DNA from: a virus
Virus record (IMG/VR): IMGVR_UViG_3300029999_000008
Location: 1 to 47,117 of that record
DNA length: 47,117 nt
Direction: 5' to 3' (one strand)
Shown one piece after another: positions 21,881 to 29,031 of this stretch. The notes beneath the pieces were generated by a model. It ran no database searches. It was not told the DNA's origin and saw only the letters and a list, made by a program, of their open reading frames with translations. Positions within the stretch are counted from its first letter, which is position 1; every line of letters starts with the position of its first letter. The position numbers were made by a program, and so were the translations under genes.

Positions 21881-22035
21881 TGGACGAGTTACTTACGGCC
21901 GCACTTAGCGCGGTACAGGCGGTGCACGTTGACCCACAGGACCGGCGCGCCAAAGACAACGTGGGACAACTCAGGCGGGCGCTATTCGCTCTTAACTTAG
22001 CACTAGACACTCTGAACCTTGAACGTGTGAGCTGA
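21880..22035 (+). CDS. 51-residue helical protein coupled to membrane peptide
   Basis: GTG start overlapping the previous stop by one base. Sequence DELLTAALSAVQAVHVDPQD then RRAKDNVGQLRRALFALNLA, predicted as two amphipathic helices. The 3' end lies inside palindrome E8. No family recognised. Confidence 0.5.
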   Translation: MDELLTAALSAVQAVHVDPQDRRAKDNVGQLRRALFALNLALDTLNLERVS

Positions 22036-22070
22036 GTCACTTGTCCGCACCGCGAACTAGATGATATGAT
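22026..22070 (+). promoter_or_regulatory. CRP-like promoter E8
   Basis: TGTGAGCTGAGTCACT overlapping the end of the 51-residue gene, GCGAACTAG, then -10 TATGAT 23 bases after the palindrome. Confidence 0.65.
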
Positions 22071-22076
22071 AATCCT

Positions 22077-22312
22077 GCCCGAAGTTGACATATGCCAGGC
22101 GGACCGGACGCTATGGTAGGGATGCTCTAGTAAGGCGGCGGTACGCGGCGCCTACGCGATACCGGATGAGGAACCGATAGCAGCCTCCGTTGGGCGGTAT
22201 ACGTAAAAAACCGTCGGCGGCAGTCACGGTCGAAAGCGTGAACGCGTCGGATAGTGATGAGACCGACACAGAGGACACACTTTTGCGAGAGGGTGTGCTT
22301 TTCTGTTTTCTT
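22077..22312 (+). ncRNA. putative small RNA d
   Basis: About 235 bases from the E8 start to a terminator. It holds one 12-codon frame (22092-22130) and then structured sequence, including a GGTACGCG ... CGCGATACC hairpin (22140-22165, one bulged A). No family recognised. A short leader peptide plus structured RNA is also possible. Confidence 0.45.
22271..22312 (+). terminator. moderate intrinsic terminator
   Basis: CACAC / GTGTG stem, extendable by G-U pairs, followed by CTTTTCTGTTTTCTT. The downstream CTGCGAACT matches that after the terminator at 21.4 kb, suggesting duplication of the terminator-promoter block. Confidence 0.55.
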
Positions 22313-22328
22313 CAATCTGCGAACTAGG

Positions 22329-22373
22329 TGTGATGACGATCACTGGCATAATGTTTGGCCGGTGTAGTAAAGT
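22329..22373 (+). promoter_or_regulatory. CRP-like promoter E9 into the rightward gene block
   Basis: TGTGATGACGATCACT, -10 TAAAGT 23 bases later; predicted start 22380 is the A of the next ATG, so the message may be leaderless. CATAAT two bases after the palindrome is an alternative -10 but lacks a -35. Confidence 0.6.
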
Positions 22374-22379
22374 TAGTAC

Positions 22380-22898
22380 ATGAGTACAACAAAAGCGGAC
22401 AGTCTTACAAAATGGATCACGCCGGACTGTTATTTCGGGCATAATCCGGTCGGCGACTACGTGGTAGCGTCGAAGCACCGTAATTCGTACATTTTGGATG
22501 AGAGTAATTTCGCGATAACCGAGCAACGTATCGACGAGGCGCTCGGCGAGAATACGCACGACGCGGATGACGAGGCGTGGTGCTATTCGTTCACTGCGAA
22601 CCATTGGGCGGTTGGCTGGGTGGAGTATCTCATTCTGCGTGCCGATGCGCCACAGGCGGCAATCGACGAGGCGCGAAAGATTGCGTGCGAGTTGGAGGAT
22701 TATCCTGTTCTTAGTGACGATGATTATTCAACGCGGGAATGGGAGGCGGCCGAAAAGTCTTGGGCCGAATCGTCCTTACGTGATCGGATTTACGAGTGTG
22801 CGCGCAACGGTGTGAGCATATTCGCGGCACGCCGGGACGAGATACCGCAAGGCGGCAGTGGCGAGATAATCGGACACCTTTCGGGGGAGATACGATGA
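22380..22898 (+). CDS. conserved-looking hypothetical protein
   Basis: 172 residues. Contains NHWAVGWVEYLILRADAPQA and ELEDYPVLSDDDYSTREWEA, a combination I associate with phage proteins of unknown function. Acidic overall. No ribosome-binding site before the ATG, consistent with a leaderless message from E9. First gene of the long rightward block; its stop overlaps the next start (ATGA). Confidence 0.6.
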   Translation: MSTTKADSLTKWITPDCYFGHNPVGDYVVASKHRNSYILDESNFAITEQRIDEALGENTHDADDEAWCYSFTANHWAVGWVEYLILRADAPQAAIDEARKIACELEDYPVLSDDDYSTREWEAAEKSWAESSLRDRIYECARNGVSIFAARRDEIPQGGSGEIIGHLSGEIR

Positions 22899-23188
22899 AA
22901 CTTGATAACCTGACGCCGACCGAACTAGCCTGCTATGAAGATTGGAACGGGTCCGATCACATGGGCGGGGACTGCGACACGCAGGGCTATGCGTGGGCGG
23001 CATGGGACGGCGGAATGCACGAGGACGAACCGCCGATCATGATCATAGAGGATGAATATGGGTTTGTAACCGCACGAACATTCACGGCCGACGAGAGCGA
23101 AGAGTACTGGCAGTTGGTGGCGCAGTATAAGCACGACGACGAGACGGCGGCCGAATGGGGGGCCATGGCGTGGAATTATCCAGGCTAA
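22895..23188 (+). CDS. acidic hypothetical protein
   Basis: 97 residues from an ATG overlapping the previous stop, with GGGGGAG upstream. Acidic and aromatic rich (EDWNGSDHMGGDCDTQGYAW; DESEEYWQLVAQYKHDDE). Unknown; small acidic phage proteins may bind host factors. Confidence 0.55.
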   Translation: MKLDNLTPTELACYEDWNGSDHMGGDCDTQGYAWAAWDGGMHEDEPPIMIIEDEYGFVTARTFTADESEEYWQLVAQYKHDDETAAEWGAMAWNYPG

Positions 23189-23397
23189 GGCGAGTTTACT
23201 TCTGGGAACGACATTTGAATGTGTTCGCATGGGCCGGCGCCGGTTGGCATTATACCAGGGTGTACTTGATCGGGTACGTGGAGCGTAACCGCAAGACCGT
23301 TACGCAACAGGGGTACTACGCTAGCAAGAAGAAAGCAAAGCGGGCGGTCGCTTACTACAATCGCAAGGAGGCAGAGTTATGTCAGACGAAGTTGTAA
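23155..23397 (+). CDS. small basic protein (start uncertain)
   Basis: 80 residues from the first ATG, which overlaps the previous gene by 34 bases and lacks a clear ribosome-binding site; TTG at 23215 or GTG at 23221, after GGGAA, would give about 58-60 residues. Conserved-looking part: FAWAGAGWHYTRVYLIGYV then QQGYYASKKKAKRAVAYYNR. Beta strand plus basic helix suggests nucleic-acid binding; unproven. Confidence 0.5.
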   Translation: MGGHGVELSRLRRVYFWERHLNVFAWAGAGWHYTRVYLIGYVERNRKTVTQQGYYASKKKAKRAVAYYNRKEAELCQTKL

Positions 23398-23741
23398 CCT
23401 CAGACCTTTCAAGGTTTGGTTCGCGCGAGCTAAAAATGTTAGAAAAGCTGCTTCGCGCCTGGCGCGAGCACGGGCTGCCGGAGGACTTCTATAACGACGA
23501 AGTTGTGCCGGCGATGAACATGAATAGTGGCTACGTGTTCTTAACGAACAGTGATTATCAAGTTGCGCTTATGAACGGCGACAAGCTGGAGTCCTTCTAT
23601 TCGTGCCCGGAATGTGGACACGAAGGCTTCAAAGAGGATATGCAACACGACGGAAGTTCACACTGTCGGCGCTACATGCGCGACATCGGTATGGCAGACG
23701 TAACAGAAGGCGAAGTGGAGGTAATTTGCGATGAATGTTAG
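23379..23741 (+). CDS. zinc-ribbon-like hypothetical protein
   Basis: 120 residues, ATG preceded by AAGGAGG. N-terminal SRFGSRELKMLEKLLRAWRE, then YSCPECGHEGFKED with HC at SSHCRRY and a C-terminal ICDEC. The cysteine/histidine set can hold one zinc ion. Likely DNA- or protein-binding; function unknown. Confidence 0.6.
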   Translation: MSDEVVTSDLSRFGSRELKMLEKLLRAWREHGLPEDFYNDEVVPAMNMNSGYVFLTNSDYQVALMNGDKLESFYSCPECGHEGFKEDMQHDGSSHCRRYMRDIGMADVTEGEVEVICDEC

Positions 23742-23934
23742 TGAAACGAGGATGCGGGACCTGCGGCAGTTTCTCGCGCGCGACGTAATGAAGGAGATTG
23801 AACACTTGCCGATCTACGATCCGTTCTCGCGCGGACTAACGGCCGGGATGGATATAGCAAACCGATCGGCCGTGATTCTATTCGATGCTTTTTTCCCCGA
23901 ACTAAAACCGGAGGTATCCAACGATGTTACGTAG
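23731..23934 (+). CDS. hypothetical protein
   Basis: 67 residues overlapping both neighbours. Helical (RMRDLRQFLARDVMKEIEHL) then GLTAGMDIANRSAVILFDAF. No family recognised. Confidence 0.5.
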   Translation: MNVSETRMRDLRQFLARDVMKEIEHLPIYDPFSRGLTAGMDIANRSAVILFDAFFPELKPEVSNDVT

Positions 23935-24082
23935 CGGATCGCAAGTACGCCACAGGTTCCAACCGGAAATAGGTACCGGCACAGTTATACGGCTATGGGC
24001 CGCCCAATCGCTCCTCCTTGTCATGTTCGATAGGGACGAGCTGCCTCGCGAAGTTACTCTCGTCGAAATTGAGGCTATCTGA
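23924..24082 (+). CDS. 52-residue beta-barrel-like protein
   Basis: ATG with GGAGG nine bases upstream. Strand pattern [18 protein letters not shown], then [20 protein letters not shown] resembles small phage SH3-like proteins (G-x-VRH start, FD then acidic end). Function unknown. Short but well supported by ribosome-binding site and close spacing. Confidence 0.55.
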   Translation: MLRSGSQVRHRFQPEIGTGTVIRLWAAQSLLLVMFDRDELPREVTLVEIEAI

Positions 24083-24084
24083 CT

Positions 24085-24873
24085 ATGAAGCAAGCTGAAC
24101 TTAAGCAGATACTTGACGCGCACGCCGAATGGTTACAAGATAATTCAAAAGGCCAACGTGCGGACCTTTCGCGTGCGAACCTTTTGCGTGCGGACCTTTC
24201 GGGTGCGAACCTTTCGGGTGCTAACCTTTCGGGTGCGGACCTTACGGGTGCGTACCTTTCGGGTGCGTACCTTTCGCGTGCGGACCTTACGGGTGCGGAC
24301 CTTACGCGTGCGTACCTTTCGGGTGCGGACCTTACGGGTGCGGACCTTACGCGTGCGAACCTTTTGGGTGCGTACCTTTCGCGTGCGGACCTTTCGGGTG
24401 CTAACCTTTCGCGTGCGTACCTTACGGGTGCGGACCTTACGCGTGCGTACCTTTCGCGTGCGAACCTTTCGGGTGCGAACCTTTCGGGTGCTAACCTTTC
24501 GGATGCGAACCTTTTGGGTGCGTACCTTTCGCGTGCGAACCTTTCGCCACATTCTCTGGTGCCTGAAGAGGGCGAGTTCATAGCATTTAAGAAGCTGAAG
24601 GATGGTAAAGTTGCAAAGCTTTTGATACCGGCCTATGCAAAGCGCGTATCGTCATTAGTTGGACGCAAATGTCGCGCGTCACATGCACTTGTTCTCGAAA
24701 TAACATATAATGGCGTGCCGTACCCAGACGGCGAAGGCGTAAGCTCGCACAACTATAGGTTCAAGTACAAAGTCGGCGAAACAGTCCGTGCCAATCTTAA
24801 CGACGATATTCGTGTCGAATGCGCGTCCGGGATACACTTCTTCATTACTCGTAAGGAGGCGGAAAACTACTAA
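24085..24873 (+). CDS. pentapeptide-repeat protein with DUF5758-like C-terminus
   Basis: 262 residues. Residues 1-25 are a helical cap ([18 protein letters not shown]). Residues 26-155 are 26 perfect pentapeptide repeats A(D/N/Y)L(S/T/L)(G/R/D/P), which fold as a right-handed square beta-helix. Residues about 160-262 ([43 protein letters not shown]) match a domain often fused to such repeats in phages (DUF5758-like). Some pentapeptide proteins mimic DNA and block gyrase (MfpA, Qnr), but this arrangement is not known to do so. Confidence 0.85.
   Translation: MKQAELKQILDAHAEWLQDNSKGQRADLSRANLLRADLSGANLSGANLSGADLTGAYLSGAYLSRADLTGADLTRAYLSGADLTGADLTRANLLGAYLSRADLSGANLSRAYLTGADLTRAYLSRANLSGANLSGANLSDANLLGAYLSRANLSPHSLVPEEGEFIAFKKLKDGKVAKLLIPAYAKRVSSLVGRKCRASHALVLEITYNGVPYPDGEGVSSHNYRFKYKVGETVRANLNDDIRVECASGIHFFITRKEAENY
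24160..24549 (+). repeat. 26 tandem copies of a 15-base unit
   Basis: Unit close to GCGGACCTTTCGGGT coding for the pentapeptides. Copies are nearly identical even at synonymous positions (the leucine codon is almost always CTT), so the array probably grew recently by slippage or recombination. All frames on both strands are open because the period is a multiple of three. Confidence 0.9.
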
Positions 24874-25073
24874 TGCGAAAAGAATCCAAACGGTGCCCGT
24901 TCGATGCAATGTGGCACCCTCAGTTACTACGCGATCTGAAGCGCGAGCGAGTTATGCTTACAGCCGCCCGCGCGGCCGACAGGAACCGAGCTGGAAATAA
25001 TGAACTAGCGACAAATGATCCGGTAAGTGTTCGGATTAACCGTATCGCACAATTTGAAAGGAAGCACGCATAA
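24873..25073 (+). CDS. small basic hypothetical protein
   Basis: 66 residues from an ATG overlapping the previous stop (TAATG). Arg-rich helix (LLRDLKRERVMLTAARAADR) and VSVRINRIAQFERKHA. No family recognised. Confidence 0.5.
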   Translation: MRKESKRCPFDAMWHPQLLRDLKRERVMLTAARAADRNRAGNNELATNDPVSVRINRIAQFERKHA

Positions 25074-25369
25074 TGCCGCCTAAACCAAACAAAATGCAAG
25101 CTCGGCGCGATGAACTCATAAAGCACGGCAAACACTGCGTGCGTGATTTTGACCTTGCTTCGTTTATTTATGGCTGGTCACAGGCACTATCCCTCGCACG
25201 AGAACACGGGCATGAATTGCCGCGCGAAATGTGCAACGCTGTTTGCAAAACACGCAGTATACGACACGGAGTTCAGCGATTTAACTGTATTAAGGTCAAA
25301 AACCACGTAGACGAGCACGAGTTTCGGACTAAACGAGGATCTTCATTCGCAATAGTCGATGAGGAATAG
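25073..25369 (+). CDS. hypothetical protein
   Basis: 98 residues, again coupled by TAATG. Helical N-terminus (KMQARRDELIKHGKHCVRDF) and four cysteines with histidines (MCNAVCKTR; FNCIKVKNHVDEHEF), the second part recalling a CxxH zinc motif. Directly upstream of the primase gene. Unknown. Confidence 0.5.
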   Translation: MPPKPNKMQARRDELIKHGKHCVRDFDLASFIYGWSQALSLAREHGHELPREMCNAVCKTRSIRHGVQRFNCIKVKNHVDEHEFRTKRGSSFAIVDEE

Positions 25370-25372
25370 TCT

Positions 25373-26926
25373 GTGCCCAACGTACCAAAAGAAGTGCTCG
25401 CGTTAGCGGCACCTCTCTTTCCTCTGAAGCCGAACAGTAAGCAACCGAAGGACGGCGGTCACGGGCACTTAGAGGCTAAGCCCCGTACCGCCGATGATGG
25501 TTGGCGTGCCGACGGCGAGAACTATGGCATTGCTATGGCGCCGCGCTTTCTTGTGGTCGATTTTGACCGCGAGGACACCGCGCAATGGAAGGACAAGCTG
25601 CCGCCCACATGGCGCGTCAAAACACGCAAGGGCGAGCATTGGATGTACACTGTGCCCGACGGCTTCAAAGGCAGTGTCGGGAAGTTTCCATCAGGCGATC
25701 TCAAATATAACGGTTACGTCGTCGGACCAGGATCCGAAGTAGAGGGACATACCTATGAACTTACGGCGCAAATCGAACCCGTGGGGGCTCCAGAGTGGCT
25801 CCTTCGTTACTGCAGCGGTAGCGAGACATCTTCGCAGAGAGAAGAGCCGACAACGCAAGGAGCTGATTGCATTATCGATGGAGCTGGGCGTGACAATTTC
25901 CTCGCAGGACTGGCTGGCTTTGGACGACGCAGGGGACTCTCAGAGACAGGCTTACGTCGATTACTTGCGGGCGCTATCGAGCGCGGCGTCGTCGAAGCAG
26001 GCGATAATCCCAAGACCGCCGCGGACGTCCGACGAATAGCCAGGAGCGCGGTCAAGTGGGAGCCGGTCCAAGAAGAGGGTAGCACGTACCGTGACGGCCT
26101 GGTTTTCGCCGATCACATAGAACTTGTCGGCCCGCCGGTTCGTTGGTGGCTGCACGGCTTCGTGCCCCGTGGTGAGCTTGTGATGATGTATGGCAAGGGC
26201 GGCATAGGCAAGAGCACGTTCGCGAGCTGGCTAGCGGCCGAAGTAACAAAAAAAGATGGCAATTTTCTTACAATCGGCGTTGAGGAGCCGTTCGAGCGAT
26301 TCGCGTGGCGCGCGATCCTTGGCGGTGCTGTTCGTGCCCAACTTGGCGGAATGCGGAATGCTTCGCGCATCAAGCTGCCTGACGATGCAGATGCCCTGGC
26401 CGAGATCATTAAGGAGTCTAACATAGATTTCATCTATTTTGACTCGATATATTCTCACATGGGCGGCACGGACGGCCAAAACTCGGCAGAGCGCGCGCGT
26501 CTATGTCTTGGCAAGCTAGCCGAGCTGGCTCAGCAAACTGGGACGACTATCTTGGCAAACTTCCATGAGAACAAGGGCGGTCAGTACCTCGGGTCGGTTG
26601 AAATGGTCAACGTGGCCCGTTGCGTCCTCAAGGCGAGCCGGGAGCACGGCAAGCCACTAATGATTGAGACTGGCACCGCGGAGGCTAAGAGCAACCTTAC
26701 AGCGCCCGAATACAGGCTAGCGTTCGGAGGTACTGTCCGGCAGCTCGCTGATAGCGAGACAGGAGAAGTACAGCTCGAAGAGGATGAGTTCGGCAAGCTG
26801 CGGCCAATGGAGATGCTGATTGCCGAGCGGCTCGAAAATGTGATGGTAGGTACGATTAGTATGGACGAGTTGGACGAAGAGCCGGAGCAAGAGGTAGCAC
26901 AACGCAAGCATCTGGACAGGCTATAG
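25373..26926 (+). CDS. primase-polymerase/RecA-like helicase fusion
   Basis: 517 residues from a GTG with GAGGAA upstream. Residues 1-145: bifunctional primase/polymerase domain, with the metal-binding VVDFD (61-65), GEHWMY (87-92, the histidine motif) and YVVGPGS (115-121). Residues about 245-480: RecA-fold ATPase, Walker A GKGGIGKST (274-282), Walker B FIYFD (353-357) and a downstream LANFHENKGGQYLGSVE loop, as in RepA/AAA_25 helicases. It would prime and unwind DNA at the phage fork. No separate DnaB- or T7 gp4-type helicase was seen. Confidence 0.85.
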   Translation: MPNVPKEVLALAAPLFPLKPNSKQPKDGGHGHLEAKPRTADDGWRADGENYGIAMAPRFLVVDFDREDTAQWKDKLPPTWRVKTRKGEHWMYTVPDGFKGSVGKFPSGDLKYNGYVVGPGSEVEGHTYELTAQIEPVGAPEWLLRYCSGSETSSQREEPTTQGADCIIDGAGRDNFLAGLAGFGRRRGLSETGLRRLLAGAIERGVVEAGDNPKTAADVRRIARSAVKWEPVQEEGSTYRDGLVFADHIELVGPPVRWWLHGFVPRGELVMMYGKGGIGKSTFASWLAAEVTKKDGNFLTIGVEEPFERFAWRAILGGAVRAQLGGMRNASRIKLPDDADALAEIIKESNIDFIYFDSIYSHMGGTDGQNSAERARLCLGKLAELAQQTGTTILANFHENKGGQYLGSVEMVNVARCVLKASREHGKPLMIETGTAEAKSNLTAPEYRLAFGGTVRQLADSETGEVQLEEDEFGKLRPMEMLIAERLENVMVGTISMDELDEEPEQEVAQRKHLDRL

Positions 26927-27001
26927 GCTTTTGATATAGCCTAGTCCGGTATGTGTCTATAAGACAATGTGCAGGATATAACATTCTTAAGGGGTAAAAA
27001 G

Positions 27002-27373
27002 GTGGTTCCAAAACTTATAATGCACGCAAGTATAGTCATTAAAGCTATAAAAAACAGTAACGATATTCCGGCAGCCCGTCGGTATGCTACATTCTTTGAG
27101 AATCAGGCGAAGAAACTTCGCTCATGGGCCGGAGAGTCGAACCGAACACGTATAGCGGCCCGCCCTCTAGAGGACAGAATTAATGCCGCACGCGCTGCTC
27201 TGGATCAAGACCCTGATATAACGTGCCGTAAGTTAGCTCAAGATGCGGATATAGCTCTTGTGACAGCCGCCAAGTATAAACGCATTTATCGCCTACGCCG
27301 TGGTTTACCGGCCAGTAAACTCGGGCGTCCTGCAAACAAGCTTGCCCCCAAAGCTGAAGTAGAGTGCTATTAG
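27002..27373 (+). CDS. HTH-containing hypothetical protein
   Basis: 123 residues from a GTG with AAGGGG upstream (an upstream GTG lacks one). N-terminal helices (HASIVIKAIKNSNDIPAARR) and a C-terminal helix-turn-helix-like stretch (ITCRKLAQDADIALVTAAKY) followed by basic KLGRPANKLAPK. A DNA-binding role is likely. More AT-rich than its neighbours in the first 60 bases. Confidence 0.5.
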   Translation: MVPKLIMHASIVIKAIKNSNDIPAARRYATFFENQAKKLRSWAGESNRTRIAARPLEDRINAARAALDQDPDITCRKLAQDADIALVTAAKYKRIYRLRRGLPASKLGRPANKLAPKAEVECY

Positions 27374-27396
27374 ACTTCGGTTAACACAGAATGCGG

Positions 27397-27423
27397 TATA
27401 ATCGGACGACCGCGCGGCCGTCC
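27397..27423 (+). promoter_or_regulatory. -10 box with GC-rich palindrome
   Basis: TATAAT followed two bases later by GGACGACCGC/GCGGCCGTCC, a 20-base inverted repeat with one mismatched pair. The predicted start (27409) falls inside the palindrome, so it could be an operator. No -35 is evident. The phosphoesterase gene starts 17 bases further on. Confidence 0.45.
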
Positions 27424-27440
27424 TCAGAAAGGCTCAACTA

Positions 27441-28715
27441 ATGCCGGGTAACCATCCAAGCGTACCTTCAGTCGATATCCTTGCACTATTTGTCAAGTGC
27501 GGTTCATACGCTGCGCTTGCCGCGCATCTGAATATCACGGTACAGGCCGCCGAGAGCCGGGTACAGCGCGCAAAGAAAGCCGTTGCCAAGCTGCCAATTA
27601 CGGAGTCGGCGCGACAGGACCGCCTGAATCGTGTTGCTGAGCTACTGCAGGCTGCCCGCGTCGATCCTGACACCGTTCACAAGATAAAGAGCGTTCGGCT
27701 GTCAACGTGGGGCGTAGCCGCAAAGAACGCCGACGGCGAGATTGAGACTACCGCGCTGCACTCGACCAGTGTGGACATTATCCCCGAGGGCGCCGAGCCT
27801 GAGCTGTATACGTTGCGGCCGGCTGAAACCGGGCCGATTCAATTTTTACCGCCGGCCCCAATTTACACGGACGGCATGGAGCGTGGCGTCATCATTTCTG
27901 ATGCTCAGGTCGGCTTCCTGCGCGACCAGGATACCGGAGAATTGGAGCCTATACACGACCCGCAAGCAATGGACGTCTGTCTCCAGGTTATCGAAGCTAT
28001 TAGACCAGATTGGGTCATCTGTATCGGCGACTTTATTGACTGGCCGACTTTCAGCCGTTACGAACAGCACAAAGAGTTCGTCGAGACGACCCAGCCTGCG
28101 ATTGACTGGGGGCACCGCTGGCTGGGTAAGGTACGATCCATCATCGGACCAGACGCCAAGTTCATAATGATCGGCTCGAACCATCAGCTTCGAATCGAGC
28201 GCATGATTAACGAGAAAGTGCCCGGCATGGCAGGAATTAAGCGCGCTAACGAAAACCCTGCCGAATGGGCGGTGTGTTCTGAGCCGTATCTGCTACGATA
28301 CAACGAATTAGGCATCACGTATTCGGGTCAGTTCCCCGGTGGCGAGTACTGGATCACGGACAACCTGCTTGCAATACACGCACCGCCGAAAGTAAAGGAG
28401 TTTCATGGATCGGTCATTCATGGGCATACTCACCACATCACTCAAACGACACAAGTATCACATACTCGATCTGCTCGACAGAATCACTGGACATACGATG
28501 TCGGATGTCTCTGTCGGACGGGCTCGACGACGAATCCAAAACGGCGGCTTAGAACGATTACTCCGTCGGATCGTGGACGCACGGATTGGGCACAAGGAGT
28601 CGCAGTAGTTACGATTCCAAAAAGCAATCGTAACGTACACCAGCTCGACCAGATTCACATTGTTGAAGGAGTAGCTATTTATGAAGGCAGGTTGTACCAG
28701 GGGCGCAATGACTGA
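27441..28715 (+). CDS. HTH plus calcineurin-like metallophosphoesterase
   Basis: 424 residues. Residues 10-50 form an HTH-like helix pair (YAALAAHLNITVQAAESRVQ). Residues 148-340 carry the metallophosphoesterase motifs: SDAQ (Asp154, Gln156 in place of the usual His), GDFID (196-200), GSNHQ (245-249), AIHAPP (His313) and GHTHH (328-332). The enzyme family hydrolyses phosphoester bonds in nucleic acids, nucleotides or proteins. Fusion to an HTH suggests DNA as target. Placed among replication genes. Confidence 0.8.
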   Translation: MPGNHPSVPSVDILALFVKCGSYAALAAHLNITVQAAESRVQRAKKAVAKLPITESARQDRLNRVAELLQAARVDPDTVHKIKSVRLSTWGVAAKNADGEIETTALHSTSVDIIPEGAEPELYTLRPAETGPIQFLPPAPIYTDGMERGVIISDAQVGFLRDQDTGELEPIHDPQAMDVCLQVIEAIRPDWVICIGDFIDWPTFSRYEQHKEFVETTQPAIDWGHRWLGKVRSIIGPDAKFIMIGSNHQLRIERMINEKVPGMAGIKRANENPAEWAVCSEPYLLRYNELGITYSGQFPGGEYWITDNLLAIHAPPKVKEFHGSVIHGHTHHITQTTQVSHTRSARQNHWTYDVGCLCRTGSTTNPKRRLRTITPSDRGRTDWAQGVAVVTIPKSNRNVHQLDQIHIVEGVAIYEGRLYQGRND

Positions 28716-29031
28716 CCAGAAAACAGTATACATTGCTGGGCCAATGACAGGCTACAGAGACTTTAACTTTCCAGCATTTGATAATGCGGCTGAATATTTG
28801 CGGGACATAAATCTGCGGGTCATCAGTCCGGCGGACCACGATCGCGCGATGGGTATTAACGCGGCAAATCCGCCATCGGCGGAGCAACTCAAGTCAGCCA
28901 TCATGTGGGACCTTGAGCAAGTATCCAACGTTGATATAGTATTCTTTTTGATCGGTTGGGAAAATAGTAAGGGAGCGCGCGCAGAACACGCGCTTGCAGT
29001 CTTTCTTGGAAAGGGTCTTATGTATGAGTGA
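28708..29031 (+). CDS. DUF4406/nucleoside deoxyribosyltransferase-like protein
   Basis: 107 residues from an ATG after AGGGGCG. VYIAGPMTGYRDFNFPAFDN at residues 7-26 is the family signature, followed by VISPADHD and DIVFFLIGWENSKGARAEHA, which matches the ligand-binding end of the nucleoside 2-deoxyribosyltransferase fold. Members swap or cleave bases on deoxynucleosides, or are uncharacterised. Next to a dNTP diphosphohydrolase-like gene, it suggests nucleotide-pool remodelling. Confidence 0.75.
   Translation: MTDQKTVYIAGPMTGYRDFNFPAFDNAAEYLRDINLRVISPADHDRAMGINAANPPSAEQLKSAIMWDLEQVSNVDIVFFLIGWENSKGARAEHALAVFLGKGLMYE

Larger units (their letters stand above)
21435..22327 (+). repeat. five copies of GCGAACTnG near the palindromes
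   Basis: GCGAACTCG at 21435 and GCGAACTAG at 21471, 21747, 22052 and 22319. Three copies lie between palindrome and -10 (E6, E7, E8) and two lie just upstream of a palindrome (E6, E9). The conserved nine bases point to another binding site or to duplication of whole cassettes. Confidence 0.7.

Noticed and set aside
20859-22091. Minus-strand frames of 118-167 codons across the regulatory island
   Set aside because: They run through promoters, terminators and hairpins of the plus strand, have Ser/Arg/Leu-biased composition and no ribosome-binding sites.
20220-22380. tRNA genes in the non-coding island
   Set aside because: No cloverleaf, T-loop GGTTCGA-type sequence or CCA end was found in any of the segments.
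24160-24549. Possible CRISPR array
   Set aside because: The unit is 15 bases with no unique spacers and codes for pentapeptides; the Cas4-like nuclease elsewhere has no other Cas genes beside it.
24075-24583. Long open frames on both strands across the repeat gene (Arg/Val/Thr or Glu/Arg/Phe repeats)
   Set aside because: They are by-products of a 15-base repeat, which leaves all six frames open. Only the frame giving A(D/N)LxG repeats has a matching C-terminal domain and neighbour spacing.
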